Source: Prolixibacter bellariivorans ATCC BAA-1284
GTDB taxonomy: Bacteria > Bacteroidota > Bacteroidia > Bacteroidales > Prolixibacteraceae
Assembly: GCF_000621705.1 (NCBI RefSeq)
Contig: NZ_JHXO01000006.1
Span: 452,143-516,142 of the forward strand
Reading direction: 5' to 3'
DNA: 64,000 bases
Of this stretch, positions 25,063-37,420 are shown piece after piece. The notes under the pieces are model-generated. The model was not told the origin of the DNA. It saw only the letters and a program-made list of their open reading frames with translations, and made no database searches. The position numbers and the translations under genes are program-made. Numbering within the stretch: the stretch's first letter is position 1; each line of letters starts with the position of its first letter.

Positions 25063-28000
25063 ATGTCTTCAAATACTGTAAATCAAAGAATTAGTTTTGC
25101 ATCTACCAAGAGTAGGTTCGAGTACCCCGACTTTCTGGAGGTGCAGATTAAATCTTTCAAAGAATTTTTCCAGTTGGGAACCTCTCCTGAAGAGCGGAAA
25201 AACGAAGGTTTGAATAGCGTTTTTCAGGAGAATTTCCCTATAACTGATACCCGAAATAATTTCGTCCTCGAATTCCTCGATTATCAGGTCGATCCGCCTC
25301 GATATTCGATTACCGAATGTATCGAGCGTGGGCTCACTTACAGTGTACCCTTAAAAGCCAAATTAAAGCTATACTGTACCGATCCCGAGCACGAAGATTT
25401 CGATACGGTTGTTCAGGATGTATATCTTGGCACCGTGCCATACATGACACCAAGTGGCTCATACGTGATTAACGGAGCTGAAAGGGTAGTTGTATCGCAG
25501 CTGCACCGTTCACCCGGCGTATTCTTCGGGCAGAGTGTACATGCTAATGGAACCAAACTTTACTCAGCTAGGATTATTCCTTTCAAAGGTTCCTGGATCG
25601 AGTTTGCAACCGACATCAACAATGTGATGTTTGCATACATCGACCGGAAGAAAAAATTACCAGTTACCACCCTTTTGCGTGCGATTGGATACGAGAGCGA
25701 TAAGGAGATTCTCGAAATCTTTGGTCTCGCTGATGAAGTAAAGGTTTCGAAATCGGGATTAAAAAAGGTTGTTGGTCGTAAACTGGCTGCTCGTGTTCTG
25801 AAAACATGGGTAGAGGATTTTGTCGATGAAGATACCGGTGAGGTGGTATCCATTGAGCGTAACGAGGTAATCATCGATCGTGAAACGGTTATTCAACCAG
25901 AGCACGTCGAAGAAATCCTTGATTCGGGCGCGAAAACTATTCTTCTGCACAAAGAAGAACAGAATGTAGGTGATTATGCAATCATTTACAATACCTTGCA
26001 GAAAGACCCCTGTAACTCGGAGAAAGAAGCAGTACTGCACATCTACCGTCAGCTGCGTAACTCCGAACCGCCGGATGATGCTACTGCACGTGATGTAATC
26101 GAAAAATTGTTCTTCTCCGAAGTTCGTTATGACTTGGGTGAAGTAGGACGTTACCGTATCAATAAAAAGCTTGGGCTGAATATCGATATGGATACCCGCG
26201 TTCTTACCAAAGAGGACATTATCGAGATCATCAAGTACCTGATAAAACTTGTCAACTCCAAAACTGACGTCGACGATATCGACCACTTGTCGAACCGTCG
26301 TGTACGTACAGTTGGTGAACAGATGTACAACCAGTTTGGTGTAGGTCTGGCCCGTATGGCCCGTACCATTCGTGAGCGAATGAACGTACGTGACAACGAG
26401 GTGTTCACACCGGTTGACCTGATTAACTCGAAAACCCTTTCATCGGTTATCAACTCCTTCTTTGGTACCAATGCATTGTCGCAGTTCATGGATCAAACCA
26501 ACCCATTGGCCGAAATGACGCACAAACGTCGTATGTCAGCTCTTGGTCCTGGTGGTCTGTCACGCGAACGCGCAGGTTTCGAGGTTCGTGACGTTCACTA
26601 TACGCACTACGGTCGTCTGTGTCCGATCGAAACCCCGGAAGGTCCGAACATTGGTTTGATTTCTTCGCTTTGTGTATTTGCGAAGATTACCGATCTTGGA
26701 TTTATTTCCACGCCGTACCGTACGGTGGAAACCGGAAAAGTAAGTTTGAGTAATGATGATGTTATTTACCTGACAGCCGAAGAGGAGGAAGGTAAAATCA
26801 TCGCTCAGGCTAATGCACCGCTGACGGAAGAGGGTGAATTTGTGAACAACCGAATCAAATCGCGTCTCGATGCCGATTATCCGGTAGCTGGTCCTGAAGA
26901 GATCGCTTTGATGGACGTTGGTCCGAACCAGATTGCATCGATTGCTGCATCATTGATTACTTTCCTCGAGCATGATGATGCCAACCGTGCATTGATGGGA
27001 TCGAACATGATGCGTCAGGCTGTACCGCTGTTACGCCCGGAAGCCCCGATTGTAGGAACCGGACTGGAAGGCTATGTTGTACGCGATGCACGTGTACAGA
27101 TTGCTGCTGAAGGCGACGGCGTTATTGACTATGTTGACGCGAACAAGATTGTCGTTAAATATGATATGACCGATGATGAGCGATTTGTCAGCTTTAATTC
27201 GGATACCAAAACATATTATCTACAAAAATACCAGAAAACCAACCAGGGTACCTGTATTGACCTGACCCCGATGGTACGTAAAGGCCAACGGGTTATTAAA
27301 GGCGAGCTGATGACTCAGGGGTATGCCACCCAAAAAGGTGAGCTGGCACTGGGGCGCAACCTGAAAGTTGCCTTCATGCCCTGGCAGGGATATAACTATG
27401 AGGATGCTATCGTAATTTCTGAGCGGATTGTCCGTGAAGATATCTTCACATCGGTTCACATCGACGAGTATTCACTCGAAGTGCGTGATACAAAGCGTGG
27501 TGCTGAAGAATTCACTTCTGACATTCCGAACGTTAGTGAAGAAGCTACCCGCAACCTCGATGAAAATGGTTTGATTCGCATTGGAGCGAATGTGAAACCC
27601 GGCGATATCATGATCGGTAAGATTACTCCGAAAGGAGAATCGGATCCTTCTCCGGAAGAAAAACTGCTCCGCGCTATCTTCGGTGACAAAGCCGGTGATG
27701 TGAAAGATGCTTCGTTGAAAGCTTCTCCGTCACTTCGTGGTGTAGTTATCGATAAAAAGCTTTTCTCTCGTGCTATGAAAGAGAAAAAAGGCAAAATCAC
27801 CAGTAAGCCTTTACTCGAGCAAATCGACCGTGAGTTTGAAGCAGAGATTGAAAAGCTGAACGAGATTCTTTATGATAAAATCTTCACGCTAGTGAATGGT
27901 AAAACATCACAGGGTGTGAAAGATTATTTCAGTACGGACATTATTCCGAAAGGAACCAAGTTTACCTTGAAGCAACTGCAGTCAATCGACTATCTGAACG

Positions 28001-28875
28001 TGAATCCGAACAAATGGACGACCGATAAGGATAAGAACGAAATGATTCGTGACCTTGTGAACAACTACATCATGAAGTACAAGGAAGCGGAAGCTGTTGC
28101 GCGTCGTAAACGTTACAACGTGACCATTGGTGACGAACTTCCTGCCGGAATCCTTCAGCTGGCCAAAGTATATATTGCTAAAAAGCGGAAACTGCAGATT
28201 GGTGATAAAATGGCGGGTCGTCACGGAAACAAGGGTATCGTATCGCGTATTGTACGTGATGAAGATATGCCGTTCCTGGCAGACGGATCTCCTGTTGATA
28301 TTGTACTGAATCCGCTGGGTGTGCCGTCGCGTATGAACCTGGGACAGATTTACGAAACCGTTCTGGGATGGGCCGGTAAAGAACTGGGATTGACATTTGC
28401 CACTCCTATTTTTGACGGTGCATCGCTGGAGGAAATCGTGGATTACACCGATAAAGCAGGTGTACCACGTTTCGGTAAAACTGTTCTGCATGATGGTGAA
28501 ACCGGTGAACCATTTGACCAGCCGGCAACTGTAGGTATTATCTACATGCTGAAACTGGGTCACATGGTTGAAGATAAGATGCACGCCCGTTCGATTGGTC
28601 CGTACTCACTCATTACGCAGCAGCCGCTCGGTGGTAAAGCACAGTTTGGTGGACAGCGTTTTGGAGAGATGGAGGTTTGGGCACTCGAAGCATTTGGTGC
28701 ATCACACATCCTGCAGGAAATTCTGACGGTGAAATCCGACGACGTCATTGGAAGGGCAAAAGCCTACGAAGCCATTGTAAAAGGCGATCCAATGCCAAGT
28801 CCGGGTATCCCCGAATCGTTGAATGTATTGTTGCACGAACTCAGGGGACTCGGATTGAGCGTAAACCTCGAGTAG
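25063..28875 (+). CDS. rpoB: DNA-directed RNA polymerase subunit beta
   Basis: 1270 residues, the usual Bacteroidota length. Starts [20 protein letters not shown]. Protrusion and lobe segments are followed by the rifampicin pocket ([40 protein letters not shown], with the normal drug-sensitive residues Asp, His and Ser seen). The active-centre part includes [17 protein letters not shown] and [15 protein letters not shown]. The C-terminal clamp contains [20 protein letters not shown]. No frameshift. Cotranscribed with rpoC. Confidence 0.99.
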   Translation: MSSNTVNQRISFASTKSRFEYPDFLEVQIKSFKEFFQLGTSPEERKNEGLNSVFQENFPITDTRNNFVLEFLDYQVDPPRYSITECIERGLTYSVPLKAKLKLYCTDPEHEDFDTVVQDVYLGTVPYMTPSGSYVINGAERVVVSQLHRSPGVFFGQSVHANGTKLYSARIIPFKGSWIEFATDINNVMFAYIDRKKKLPVTTLLRAIGYESDKEILEIFGLADEVKVSKSGLKKVVGRKLAARVLKTWVEDFVDEDTGEVVSIERNEVIIDRETVIQPEHVEEILDSGAKTILLHKEEQNVGDYAIIYNTLQKDPCNSEKEAVLHIYRQLRNSEPPDDATARDVIEKLFFSEVRYDLGEVGRYRINKKLGLNIDMDTRVLTKEDIIEIIKYLIKLVNSKTDVDDIDHLSNRRVRTVGEQMYNQFGVGLARMARTIRERMNVRDNEVFTPVDLINSKTLSSVINSFFGTNALSQFMDQTNPLAEMTHKRRMSALGPGGLSRERAGFEVRDVHYTHYGRLCPIETPEGPNIGLISSLCVFAKITDLGFISTPYRTVETGKVSLSNDDVIYLTAEEEEGKIIAQANAPLTEEGEFVNNRIKSRLDADYPVAGPEEIALMDVGPNQIASIAASLITFLEHDDANRALMGSNMMRQAVPLLRPEAPIVGTGLEGYVVRDARVQIAAEGDGVIDYVDANKIVVKYDMTDDERFVSFNSDTKTYYLQKYQKTNQGTCIDLTPMVRKGQRVIKGELMTQGYATQKGELALGRNLKVAFMPWQGYNYEDAIVISERIVREDIFTSVHIDEYSLEVRDTKRGAEEFTSDIPNVSEEATRNLDENGLIRIGANVKPGDIMIGKITPKGESDPSPEEKLLRAIFGDKAGDVKDASLKASPSLRGVVIDKKLFSRAMKEKKGKITSKPLLEQIDREFEAEIEKLNEILYDKIFTLVNGKTSQGVKDYFSTDIIPKGTKFTLKQLQSIDYLNVNPNKWTTDKDKNEMIRDLVNNYIMKYKEAEAVARRKRYNVTIGDELPAGILQLAKVYIAKKRKLQIGDKMAGRHGNKGIVSRIVRDEDMPFLADGSPVDIVLNPLGVPSRMNLGQIYETVLGWAGKELGLTFATPIFDGASLEEIVDYTDKAGVPRFGKTVLHDGETGEPFDQPATVGIIYMLKLGHMVEDKMHARSIGPYSLITQQPLGGKAQFGGQRFGEMEVWALEAFGASHILQEILTVKSDDVIGRAKAYEAIVKGDPMPSPGIPESLNVLLHELRGLGLSVNLE

Positions 28876-28898
28876 TAGAATATTAAGCTTTGGGAAAA

Positions 28899-28920
28899 CC
28901 GGGTATGTTTACATGCCCGG
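28899..28920 (+). other. Hairpin in the rpoB-rpoC spacer
   Basis: CCGGGTATG (28899-28907) pairs with CATGCCCGG (28912-28920) with one mismatch and a short loop. There is no U run after it, so it is more likely an mRNA-processing or stability element than a terminator in the 103-base gap between rpoB and rpoC. Confidence 0.4.
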
Positions 28921-28978
28921 TATACCCGAAGCACCATACTTCAGATATTGTATTCTTTACAAACTCTTTCGATAAATT

Positions 28979-31900
28979 ATGGCATTCAGACGAGACAACA
29001 AGGTCAAAAGTAACTTCTCGAAAATTACCATCAGTTTGGCGTCTCCGGAAGAAATTCTGGAACGTTCACACGGGGAAGTACTGAAGCCAGAGACGATTAA
29101 TTACCGCACCTATAAGCCCGAACGTGACGGTCTTTTCTGTGAAAGGATCTTTGGGCCTGTAAAAGACTATGAATGTCATTGCGGGAAATACAAACGCATC
29201 CGTTACCGCGGTATCGTTTGTGACCGATGTGGTGTAGAAGTAACAGAGAAGAAAGTACGTCGTGAGCGCATGGGACACATCTCACTGGTGGTTCCGGTAG
29301 CCCACATTTGGTATTTCAAATCACTTCCGAACAAAATCGGTTACCTGCTTGGTTTGCCAACCAAGAAACTCGATTCCATCATTTACTACGAGCGCTACGT
29401 GGTTATTAACCCAGGAGTCAAACGTAATGATGGTGTAAAATATCTTGATTTCCTTACGGAAGAAGAGTATCTCGATATCATAGAGACGCTGCCGAAGGAG
29501 AATCAAACACTGGATGATGATCATCCGGACAAATTCATCGCTGACATGGGCGCGGAAGGACTGTATCGTCTGCTCGAGCGTCTGAACCTGGATGAAATGT
29601 CGTACGATCTCCGTCACAAAGCCAACACCGAGACTTCGCAACAGCGGAAAAACGAGGCATTGAAACGCCTCCAGGTAGTTGAAGCTTTCCGTGCATCGAA
29701 AGGTCGTAACCGGCCGGAATGGATGATCGTGAAAGTTGTACCGGTAATTCCACCGGATTTGCGTCCGTTGGTACCGTTGGATGGTGGACGTTTTGCGACT
29801 TCCGACCTGAACGACTTGTATCGTAGGGTTATCATCCGGAACAACCGTTTGAAACGACTGATTGAAATCAAAGCCCCGGAAGTGATTCTCCGTAACGAGA
29901 AACGTATGCTTCAGGAAGCTGTTGATTCACTCTTCGATAATAGCCGTAAGTCCAACGCCGTGAAAACGGATAACAACCGTGCACTGAAATCACTCTCCGA
30001 CTCGCTGAAAGGTAAGCAGGGACGTTTCCGTCAGAACCTTCTGGGTAAACGTGTCGACTATTCAGCCCGTTCGGTAATTGTGGTTGGACCAACTCTTCAA
30101 ATCCACGAATGTGGTATTCCGAAGGATATGGCTGCTGAGCTTTACAAACCGTTCATTATTCGTAAACTGATTGAGCGGGGAATTGTAAAGACGGTTAAAT
30201 CGGCGAAAAAAATTGTCGACCGGAAAGACCCGGTTATCTGGGATATTCTGGAGAACGTGATGAAAGGACACCCGGTTATGCTAAACCGTGCTCCTACGCT
30301 TCACCGTCTTTCTATCCAGTCATTTCAGCCGGTATTGGTCGAAGGTAAAGCTATCCGTCTGCACCCGTTAGTATGTACTGGTTTTAACGCCGACTTCGAC
30401 GGTGACCAGATGGCTGTTCACCTTCCGTTGGGCAACGGCGCTATTCTGGAAGCCCAGTTGCTGATGTTATCGTCGCACAACTTGCTGAACCCGGCAAACG
30501 GAGCTCCTATTACCGTTCCGTCGCAGGATATGGTGTTGGGTCTGTACTACATGACCAAACCACGGAAAGGTGCTCGGGGTGAAGGTTTGACCTTCTATTC
30601 TCCCGAAGAGGCAATTATTGCTCACAACGAAGGAAAAGCAGAAATACACGCAATTGTCAACTGTAAAGTCTTTGATTTCGATGAGAACGGAGAATTGACG
30701 GAACAGATGATTGAAACCACCGTAGGTCGGATTATCTTTAATGAACTCGTACCGAAGGAAGCTGGTTACATTAACAAGTTATTGACTAAAAAGGCATTGC
30801 GTGAAATTATTTCGGCAATTCTGAAACGTACCAGCAACGCGGTTACTGCTCAGTTCCTCGATGACATCAAAAATACGGGTTACAAAATGGCATACCGTGG
30901 AGGTCTGTCATTCAACCTCGATGACGTTATCATCCCGGACGAAAAATCAGAGATGGTTGCCGAAGGTTACAGCGAAGTGGAAGAGGTGATGGCCAACTAT
31001 AACATGGGATTCATTACCAACAACGAGCGCTATAACCAGGTAATTGATATCTGGACACACGTCAACGCTAAGTTGACGCAGAATGTAATGCAGACGTTGA
31101 GTACCGATAAGCAGGGATTCAACTCGATTTACATGATGCTTGACTCAGGGGCCCGTGGTTCGAAAGAACAGATTCGTCAGCTTTGCGGTATGCGTGGTTT
31201 GATGGCGAAACCTCAGAAGTCAGGTTCAACCGGAGCTCAAATTATTGAGAATCCGATTTTGGCCAACTTTAAAGAAGGACTTTCGGTACTCGAGTACTTT
31301 ATCTCTACTCACGGTGCACGTAAAGGTTTGGCCGATACCGCACTGAAAACCGCCGATGCGGGTTATCTGACTCGTCGTCTGGTTGATGTTGCTCAGGACG
31401 TTATTATTACAGAAAGTGATTGTGGTACGTTGCGCGGATTGGTAGCCAGCGCTATCAAAAACAATGAAGAAATCGTTGCATCGTTGTATGAACGAATCTT
31501 AGGTCGTACCACTGTTCATGATATTTACCACCCGATGACCGGTGAATTAATTATCCGGTCGGGACAGGAAATCACCGAAGAACTCGGAAAAATTATCGAC
31601 GAGTCACCCATCGAACGTGTTGAAATTCGTTCGGTACTGACCTGCGAATCTGAAGTTGGAGTTTGCGCCAAATGTTATGGCCGTAACCTGGCAACAGGTC
31701 GCATGGTTACAGCTGGTGAGTCGGTTGGTGTAATTGCTGCACAGTCTATTGGTGAGCCTGGTACTCAGCTGACACTGCGTACTTTCCACGTGGGAGGTAT
31801 TGCTGGTAACGTTTCGTCACAATCTACTGTTGTGGCACGTTACAATGGTATTGCTCAATTCGAGGAACTCCGTTCAGTTGAATGGACTGACGATGCCGGT

Positions 31901-33256
31901 GATAATATGGATATCGTTGTCAGCCGTTTGGCCGAATTGAAGATTGTTGATAAGAATACAGGTATTCCATTGTCGACACATGCATTGCCTTACGGGTCTA
32001 AACTCTATGTGAAAGAGGGAGACGCCATCACTAAGGACAGCAAGCTTTGTGAATGGGACCCGTATAACGGTGTAATTATTACCGAATTTAAAGGTCGTGT
32101 TTCTTATCAGGATTTGATTGACGGGATAACCTATCGTGAAGAATCCGATGAACAGACCGGATATAAAGAAAAAGTAATCGTTGAAACCCGCGATAAAACC
32201 AAGAACCCAACGCTGCGTATTCTAGATGAGAACGGCGAGGTATTGCGCTCATACAACCTTCCGGTAGGAGGTCACTTGAGCGTTGATGAAGGTGCGACGG
32301 TGAATGCGGGTGATGTATTGATGAAAATTCCTCGTGCTTCAGGTAAAGCAGGCGATATCACTGGTGGTCTGCCGAGGGTAACCGAGCTGTTCGAGGCACG
32401 TAATCCTTCAAATCCGGCAGTTGTTTCCGAAATCGACGGTGAGGTTTCACTGGGTAAAATCAAGCGGGGTAACCGCGAGATTATCATCACATCTCGCTTA
32501 GGCGATGTGAAGAAATACCTGGTTCCGCTGTCTCGTCAGATTCTGGTTCAGGAGAATGACTATGTTCGTGCAGGTACGCCACTTTCCGATGGTGCTACTA
32601 CGCCGGCCGACATTCTCAGGATTAAAGGTCCGACCGAGGTTCAGGAATACATTGTGAACGAAGTACAGGACGTATATCGTATGCAGGGTGTGAAGATCAA
32701 CGATAAGCACTTTGAAGTAATCGTTCGTCAGATGATGCGCAAAGTTGATATCGATGATCCGGGAGATACCCGCTTCCTCGAAAAACAGATTGTCGACAAG
32801 AGCGAGTTTAACCAGGAAAACGACTGGATTTACGATAAGATGGTCGTAAACGATCCGGGTGATTCAGAAACGTTGCGTCCGGGACAGATTATTACTGCCC
32901 GTCGTCTTCGCGATGAAAACTCGCAACTGAAACGTCGCGATAAAAAGATTGTGGAAGCACGTCCGGCCGTACCCGCTACTTCGAACCAGGTACTTCAGGG
33001 AATTACCCGTGCAGCACTGCAAACCAAGTCGTGGATGTCAGCTGCATCGTTCCAGGAAACTACCAAGGTATTGAACGAAGCTGCTATTAACGGTAAGGTC
33101 GATTACCTCGAAGGTCTGAAGGAGAATGTCATCTGTGGACACCTCATTCCGGCTGGTACAGGTAAGCGCGAATACCGCAACATGGTGGTTGGTTCACGCG
33201 AAGAGTACGATCGTCTGGTAGACATCAAGGCATCCGAAAATGTAGATGCTGAATAA
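28979..33256 (+). CDS. rpoC: DNA-directed RNA polymerase subunit beta'
   Basis: 1425 residues. N-terminal zinc finger [20 protein letters not shown], clamp, and the catalytic Mg2+ motif [12 protein letters not shown] with its three Asp residues. The trigger-loop region contains [16 protein letters not shown], and the second zinc site [16 protein letters not shown] is present. The C-terminus [20 protein letters not shown] is as usual in the phylum. Uninterrupted frame. Confidence 0.99.
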   Translation: MAFRRDNKVKSNFSKITISLASPEEILERSHGEVLKPETINYRTYKPERDGLFCERIFGPVKDYECHCGKYKRIRYRGIVCDRCGVEVTEKKVRRERMGHISLVVPVAHIWYFKSLPNKIGYLLGLPTKKLDSIIYYERYVVINPGVKRNDGVKYLDFLTEEEYLDIIETLPKENQTLDDDHPDKFIADMGAEGLYRLLERLNLDEMSYDLRHKANTETSQQRKNEALKRLQVVEAFRASKGRNRPEWMIVKVVPVIPPDLRPLVPLDGGRFATSDLNDLYRRVIIRNNRLKRLIEIKAPEVILRNEKRMLQEAVDSLFDNSRKSNAVKTDNNRALKSLSDSLKGKQGRFRQNLLGKRVDYSARSVIVVGPTLQIHECGIPKDMAAELYKPFIIRKLIERGIVKTVKSAKKIVDRKDPVIWDILENVMKGHPVMLNRAPTLHRLSIQSFQPVLVEGKAIRLHPLVCTGFNADFDGDQMAVHLPLGNGAILEAQLLMLSSHNLLNPANGAPITVPSQDMVLGLYYMTKPRKGARGEGLTFYSPEEAIIAHNEGKAEIHAIVNCKVFDFDENGELTEQMIETTVGRIIFNELVPKEAGYINKLLTKKALREIISAILKRTSNAVTAQFLDDIKNTGYKMAYRGGLSFNLDDVIIPDEKSEMVAEGYSEVEEVMANYNMGFITNNERYNQVIDIWTHVNAKLTQNVMQTLSTDKQGFNSIYMMLDSGARGSKEQIRQLCGMRGLMAKPQKSGSTGAQIIENPILANFKEGLSVLEYFISTHGARKGLADTALKTADAGYLTRRLVDVAQDVIITESDCGTLRGLVASAIKNNEEIVASLYERILGRTTVHDIYHPMTGELIIRSGQEITEELGKIIDESPIERVEIRSVLTCESEVGVCAKCYGRNLATGRMVTAGESVGVIAAQSIGEPGTQLTLRTFHVGGIAGNVSSQSTVVARYNGIAQFEELRSVEWTDDAGDNMDIVVSRLAELKIVDKNTGIPLSTHALPYGSKLYVKEGDAITKDSKLCEWDPYNGVIITEFKGRVSYQDLIDGITYREESDEQTGYKEKVIVETRDKTKNPTLRILDENGEVLRSYNLPVGGHLSVDEGATVNAGDVLMKIPRASGKAGDITGGLPRVTELFEARNPSNPAVVSEIDGEVSLGKIKRGNREIIITSRLGDVKKYLVPLSRQILVQENDYVRAGTPLSDGATTPADILRIKGPTEVQEYIVNEVQDVYRMQGVKINDKHFEVIVRQMMRKVDIDDPGDTRFLEKQIVDKSEFNQENDWIYDKMVVNDPGDSETLRPGQIITARRLRDENSQLKRRDKKIVEARPAVPATSNQVLQGITRAALQTKSWMSAASFQETTKVLNEAAINGKVDYLEGLKENVICGHLIPAGTGKREYRNMVVGSREEYDRLVDIKASENVDAE

Positions 33257-33267
33257 AGTGTATTACC

Positions 33268-33588
33268 ATGAATGAAGACAAAAATCAACAACATCAGTTG
33301 AACATCGAATTGAGTGATGAAGTAGGTCAGGGAACATTTTCCAATCTGGCTATCATTACCCATTCACCAACCGAGTTCATTGTGGATTTTATACGTGTAA
33401 TGCCGGGACTTCCGAAAGCTAAGGTGAAATCGCGGGTGATTCTCACTCCGGAACACGCCAAAAGGCTGATGAAAGCATTGCAGGATAATATCCAAAAGTA
33501 TGAATCGCTTCATGGCCCCATCAAGAATATTGCTGAGGGACATGAATTGGGTATCCCTATGAATTTTGGCCCCAAGGGTGAGGCATAA
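33268..33588 (+). CDS. DUF3467 family protein
   Basis: A 106-residue protein with the conserved core ANLAIITHSPTEFIVDF (visible FSNLAIITHSPTEFIVDF) and KAKVKSRVILTPEHAKRL. Its length and position 11 bases after rpoC are typical of Bacteroidota. The function is not established; cotranscription with RNA polymerase suggests an expression-related role. The operon terminator follows. Confidence 0.9.
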   Translation: MNEDKNQQHQLNIELSDEVGQGTFSNLAIITHSPTEFIVDFIRVMPGLPKAKVKSRVILTPEHAKRLMKALQDNIQKYESLHGPIKNIAEGHELGIPMNFGPKGEA

Positions 33589-33611
33589 CTGATTGATTGA
33601 TATAAAGTACC

Positions 33612-33645
33612 AAAAGGTCCTTCCAATTCGGAAGGGCCTTTTTTT
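33612..33645 (+). terminator. Terminator of the rpoBC operon
   Basis: AAAAGGTCCTTCC-AATTC-GGAAGGGCCTTTT with one G-U pair, then TTT: a 13-bp stem ending in a seven-base T run, 24 bases after the DUF3467 stop. Confidence 0.95.
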
Positions 33646-33767
33646 GTTTAGAGCGAATTTAAATTTTGGCGCCGCTATTTAGTTTCATTTTGAACGTTAT
33701 AATCACTAAAATTGGCCTTCGTGGGAAAACTTTTATATAAAAATGTAAATCATTAAATAGTTAGATT

Positions 33768-34022
33768 ATGAGTGAGGAATATGCTCTGGCATTAAAGCTC
33801 CTTGGAGTAGGTATGATCACCGTTTTCCTGATTCTTCTACTTGTTGTTGTTTTCGGAAATGTGATTATCAGGTTAGTTAACAAATACTTTCCCGAAGCAG
33901 AAAAAGTCCTTCCAACTGACACAGGCAAAGGAATCAACCGGAAAAAACTGGCGGCTATTACCGCAGCAGTAAATATGGCGACCAGGGGCAAAGGAAAAAT
34001 TACCAATATCGAGAAACTTTGA
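33768..34022 (+). CDS. oadG: Oxaloacetate decarboxylase gamma subunit (OadG-like)
   Basis: 84 residues: one membrane helix (LGVGMITVFLILLLVVVFGNVII), then a basic, flexible tail ending in KITNIEKL. Its size and topology fit OadG, the small subunit that binds the alpha subunit and a Zn2+ ion in the Na+-pumping decarboxylase. The call depends largely on the following oadA and oadB genes, since OadG is poorly conserved. Confidence 0.85.
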   Translation: MSEEYALALKLLGVGMITVFLILLLVVVFGNVIIRLVNKYFPEAEKVLPTDTGKGINRKKLAAITAAVNMATRGKGKITNIEKL

Positions 34023-34104
34023 CTTGACTGACACCCACGCCAGCCAGCCAAAAACCTTTAAAACAATAAATCAATTATGCCGATAAGGCAAAAAGTAACT
34101 GACT

Positions 34105-36015
34105 ATGAAGCGTAAGATTAAATTTTCACTGTTGTATCGTGATATGTGGCAGTCGTCGGGGAAATATGTTCCCCGGGTTGACCAGTTGGTGAAGGTAGCT
34201 CCACATATTGTCAATATGGGATGTTTTGCACGGGTGGAAACCAACGGTGGTGGATTTGAGCAAATCAATCTCCTTTTTGGTGAAAATCCTAATAAGTCGG
34301 TCCGTGAGTGGACGCAACCTTTCAACGATGCAGGAATCCAAACCCATATGCTCGAGCGTGCCCTGAACGGCATTCGCATGAGCCCCGTCCCGGCTGATGT
34401 ACGTCGTCTGATGTTCAAAGTGAAAAAGAAACAGGGAACCGACATTGCCCGTTCTTTTTGTGGTTTGAATGATCCGCGGAATATCAAGGATTCGATTAAA
34501 TATGCCAAGGAAGGCGGAATGATAGCGCAGGCAGCCCTTTCGCTTACCTATTCAGAAGTTCATACCGTAGATTATTATGTGAATCTGGCGGAAGATTTGA
34601 TCCAGGCAGGAGCCGATGAAATCTGTCTGAAGGACATGGCCGGAATTGGTCGCCCCGCATGGTTGGGGAAAATTACCGCTGGTATTAAAGATAAATATCC
34701 CGACATCGTGATAGAATACCACGGGCATACGACTCCGGGATTTACCATGGCTTCCATTTTGGAAGTAGCCCGCGCGGGTGCTGACATTATTGATGTAGGT
34801 ATGGAACCACTTTCGTGGGGAACGGGACATGCCGACCTGCTTTCAGTTCATGAGATGCTGAAGGATGATGGCTTCGATGTGCCGGATATCAACATGGTTG
34901 AATATATGAAGGTCCGCAGCCTGACGCAGGAGTTCATGAACGATTTTCTGGGCTATTATATTACCCCGCGTAACCGCTATATTAACTCTTTGTTGATTGG
35001 TCCAGGTCTTCCCGGTGGTATGATGGGAAGTTTGATGGCCGACCTGGAAAATAACCTGGCCAGTCTGAATAAATGGAAAGCCAAAAGAAATCAGCCACAG
35101 CTTTCGCAGGACGACTTGCTTATCAAACTTTTCGATGAAGTAAAATACATCTGGCCAAAGTTGGGGTATCCGCCATTGGTAACACCATTTAGCCAGTATG
35201 TAAAGAATTTGGCTCTGATGAATGTAATGCAGATGGAGAAAGGCAAAGAGCGCTGGTCGATGATTGCTGACAACATCTGGGATATGCTTTTAGGATATTC
35301 AGGAAAACTGCCCGGAGAACTGGCACCTGAACTGGAGCAACTTGCCAAAGAAGCAGGTAAAGAATTTTATGCCGGACATCCGCAGGATCCGTATCCGGAT
35401 GCGCTCGATTCTTTCCGTAAGGAAATGGATGAAAAAGGTTGGGATTACGGTCAGGATGACGAAGAGTTGCTTGAACTGGCTATGCATCCGGAACAATACC
35501 GGGCCTATAAATCAGGCGAAGCCAAGAAAGCTTTCAACGAAGATTTGGCTAAACGCAAAGCAGAGGGTAGCGGCGTGAATACGAAACCTGAGTCAGCGAA
35601 ACCGGCAGCTGCTGCGCCAGTTGCATCAGCTGATTTTGCGCCAACTTCCATGAATATCAATGTCGATGGCGAAAATTTCAAGGTGACTGTTTCGTATGGT
35701 GACGAGCAACCAACCACTGGAACTCCTGCTGCACCTGCTTCAGCGAATACTCCACCAGCCGCCAAGCCTGTAGTTGATGGAAAAGTTCGTGAGATTCTGG
35801 CACCGCTGGAGGGTAAATTTTACCTGACCAAGGACTCATCAGAGACTGCAATTAAAGTGGGAGATACGATTGGTGCAGGTGACCTGATAGGTTATGTAGA
35901 GGCTATGAAAACATACAATGCCATTAAGGCCGACGTCGGCGGACAGGTTGTGGAACTTGTTCAAAACAGTGGCAGCGATGTAGAAGAGGATGATGTACTG
36001 GTCCGGATTAAGTAA
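34105..36015 (+). CDS. oadA: Oxaloacetate decarboxylase alpha subunit with biotin domain
   Basis: 636 residues. An HMGL-like carboxyltransferase TIM barrel (starting FSLLYRDMWQSSGKYVPRVD, with EICLKDMAGIGRPAWLGKI and EYHGHTTPGFTMAS containing metal-ligand histidines) is followed by a PYC/OADA domain, a Pro/Ala-rich linker (about 505-560) and a C-terminal biotinyl domain with Lys602 in EAMKTYNAI. The biotin motif is MKT instead of the common MKM. It removes CO2 from oxaloacetate (or methylmalonyl-CoA in relatives) and passes it to biotin, then to the membrane beta subunit. Cytosolic face of the inner membrane. Confidence 0.93.
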   Translation: MKRKIKFSLLYRDMWQSSGKYVPRVDQLVKVAPHIVNMGCFARVETNGGGFEQINLLFGENPNKSVREWTQPFNDAGIQTHMLERALNGIRMSPVPADVRRLMFKVKKKQGTDIARSFCGLNDPRNIKDSIKYAKEGGMIAQAALSLTYSEVHTVDYYVNLAEDLIQAGADEICLKDMAGIGRPAWLGKITAGIKDKYPDIVIEYHGHTTPGFTMASILEVARAGADIIDVGMEPLSWGTGHADLLSVHEMLKDDGFDVPDINMVEYMKVRSLTQEFMNDFLGYYITPRNRYINSLLIGPGLPGGMMGSLMADLENNLASLNKWKAKRNQPQLSQDDLLIKLFDEVKYIWPKLGYPPLVTPFSQYVKNLALMNVMQMEKGKERWSMIADNIWDMLLGYSGKLPGELAPELEQLAKEAGKEFYAGHPQDPYPDALDSFRKEMDEKGWDYGQDDEELLELAMHPEQYRAYKSGEAKKAFNEDLAKRKAEGSGVNTKPESAKPAAAAPVASADFAPTSMNINVDGENFKVTVSYGDEQPTTGTPAAPASANTPPAAKPVVDGKVREILAPLEGKFYLTKDSSETAIKVGDTIGAGDLIGYVEAMKTYNAIKADVGGQVVELVQNSGSDVEEDDVLVRIK

Positions 36016-36034
36016 GGCCTGAAACCTGATTAAC

Positions 36035-37246
36035 ATGGAAATTTTAAAAAGTCTGTATCGAATGACCGCATTCCAGGCGATCTTCGAGCATCCTTCCGTT
36101 TTGCTGATGTTGCTTATTGGCTCGGTGCTCTTATATCTTGGAATTCGGAAAAAATATGAACCCTTATTGCTCGTGCCCATTGCCTTCGGGATTATTCTGG
36201 CGAATCTTCCCGGTGGCCAGATGGGCGTTGTTCCCGGCGAAAGCATCGAGTTAGGGAAAGAGCATTTCATGAACTTGTTCGAGATTGCCCATAAGTTTGG
36301 CATCATGAACTTTCTGTACTATGCACTCATCAAAACCGGTTTGTTACCGCCATTGATTTTTATGGGAGTTGGCGCATTGACCGACTTTGGCCCGATGTTG
36401 CGGAACTTGCGGTTGGCATTTTTTGGTGCCGCAGCACAGATTGGTATTTTCACGGTGTTTCTGGCAGCTATTGCCTTGGGATTTACGCCGCGCGAGGCCG
36501 GTTCGCTGGGAATTATCGGAGGTGCCGATGGCCCGACAGCCATTTATACGACAATTAAATTAGCACCACATCTGCTGGGGCCGATTGCCATTGCGGCTTA
36601 CTCATATATGTCGCTGGTCCCCGTCATTATCCCAATGGTTGTGAGAGGTCTGGTATCGAAGAATGAGTTGAAGATTAACATGAAGGAACAGGATAAGCTC
36701 TTTCCCCCAAAGCATAAGATCAAAAATCTGAAGCTGGTGAAGATTCTGTTTCCCATTTCAATGATCATCGTGATTGCCATTTTGGTACCTACAGCAACTC
36801 CGCTGTTGGGAATGTTGTTCTTCGGCAACCTGGTGAAGGAAATTGGAAGCACCGTGGGGCGGCTCACCGATGCGGCCACCACAACCATTATGAACTCGGC
36901 TACCATTTTTCTGGGCCTGACTGTAGGCGCAACCATGACAGCCAAAGTATTTTTGGAACCCAAAACGTTGGGAATTATCGTTGGCGGTTTTCTGGCATTC
37001 GCTATTTCCATCGCTGGAGGTATCGTGGCAGTGAAGGTGTACAATGTGTTCTCCAAAAAGAAAATCAATCCGCTGGTGGGAGCTACCGGGTTAAGCGCCG
37101 TTCCGATGGCATCGCGCGTGGCCAACGAAATTGCTTTGAAACATGATTCGGGTAATCACATTTTGCAATACTGCATGGCCAGTAATATTTCAGGAGTTAT
37201 CGGTTCGGCCGTTGCTGCCGGTGTATTGATGACATTCCTGGCCTGA
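36035..37246 (+). CDS. oadB: Sodium-translocating decarboxylase beta subunit
   Basis: A 403-residue polytopic inner-membrane protein with about nine or more helices. It decarboxylates carboxybiotin and exports Na+. The conserved IIGGADGPTAIYTTIKLAPH segment with the buried Asp is present. GATGLSAVPMASRVANEIAL and GVIGSAVAAGVLMTF near the C-terminus also match. Last gene of oadGAB. The pump would build a sodium gradient that could feed the NSS symporter at 16157 (inference). Confidence 0.96.
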   Translation: MEILKSLYRMTAFQAIFEHPSVLLMLLIGSVLLYLGIRKKYEPLLLVPIAFGIILANLPGGQMGVVPGESIELGKEHFMNLFEIAHKFGIMNFLYYALIKTGLLPPLIFMGVGALTDFGPMLRNLRLAFFGAAAQIGIFTVFLAAIALGFTPREAGSLGIIGGADGPTAIYTTIKLAPHLLGPIAIAAYSYMSLVPVIIPMVVRGLVSKNELKINMKEQDKLFPPKHKIKNLKLVKILFPISMIIVIAILVPTATPLLGMLFFGNLVKEIGSTVGRLTDAATTTIMNSATIFLGLTVGATMTAKVFLEPKTLGIIVGGFLAFAISIAGGIVAVKVYNVFSKKKINPLVGATGLSAVPMASRVANEIALKHDSGNHILQYCMASNISGVIGSAVAAGVLMTFLA

Positions 37247-37268
37247 TAATAGATACTAACCAAATTCT

Positions 37269-37304
37269 AAAGCCATTCTTCATTATTGAGGGGTGGCTTT
37301 TTTA
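37269..37304 (+). terminator. Terminator of oadGAB
   Basis: AAAGCCATTC pairs with GGGTGGCTTT (two G-U pairs) around a 12-nt loop, followed by TTT. It lies 23 bases after the oadB stop. Confidence 0.85.
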
Positions 37305-37420
37305 TGTCTACAAATGTTGAATTTCGAATTCACAGATTTTGGATTTTTTCAAAGAATCAAAGATAATATTGATTCTAAACTTGGTGGATAAGGTTATCTG
37401 ATTAGCGATTGATTGAAAGT

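Noticed and set aside
23290..33256. Numerous long opposite-strand and alternative-frame ORFs inside ribosomal protein and polymerase genes
   Set aside because: They follow the codon pattern of highly conserved genes and carry no domain signal of their own.
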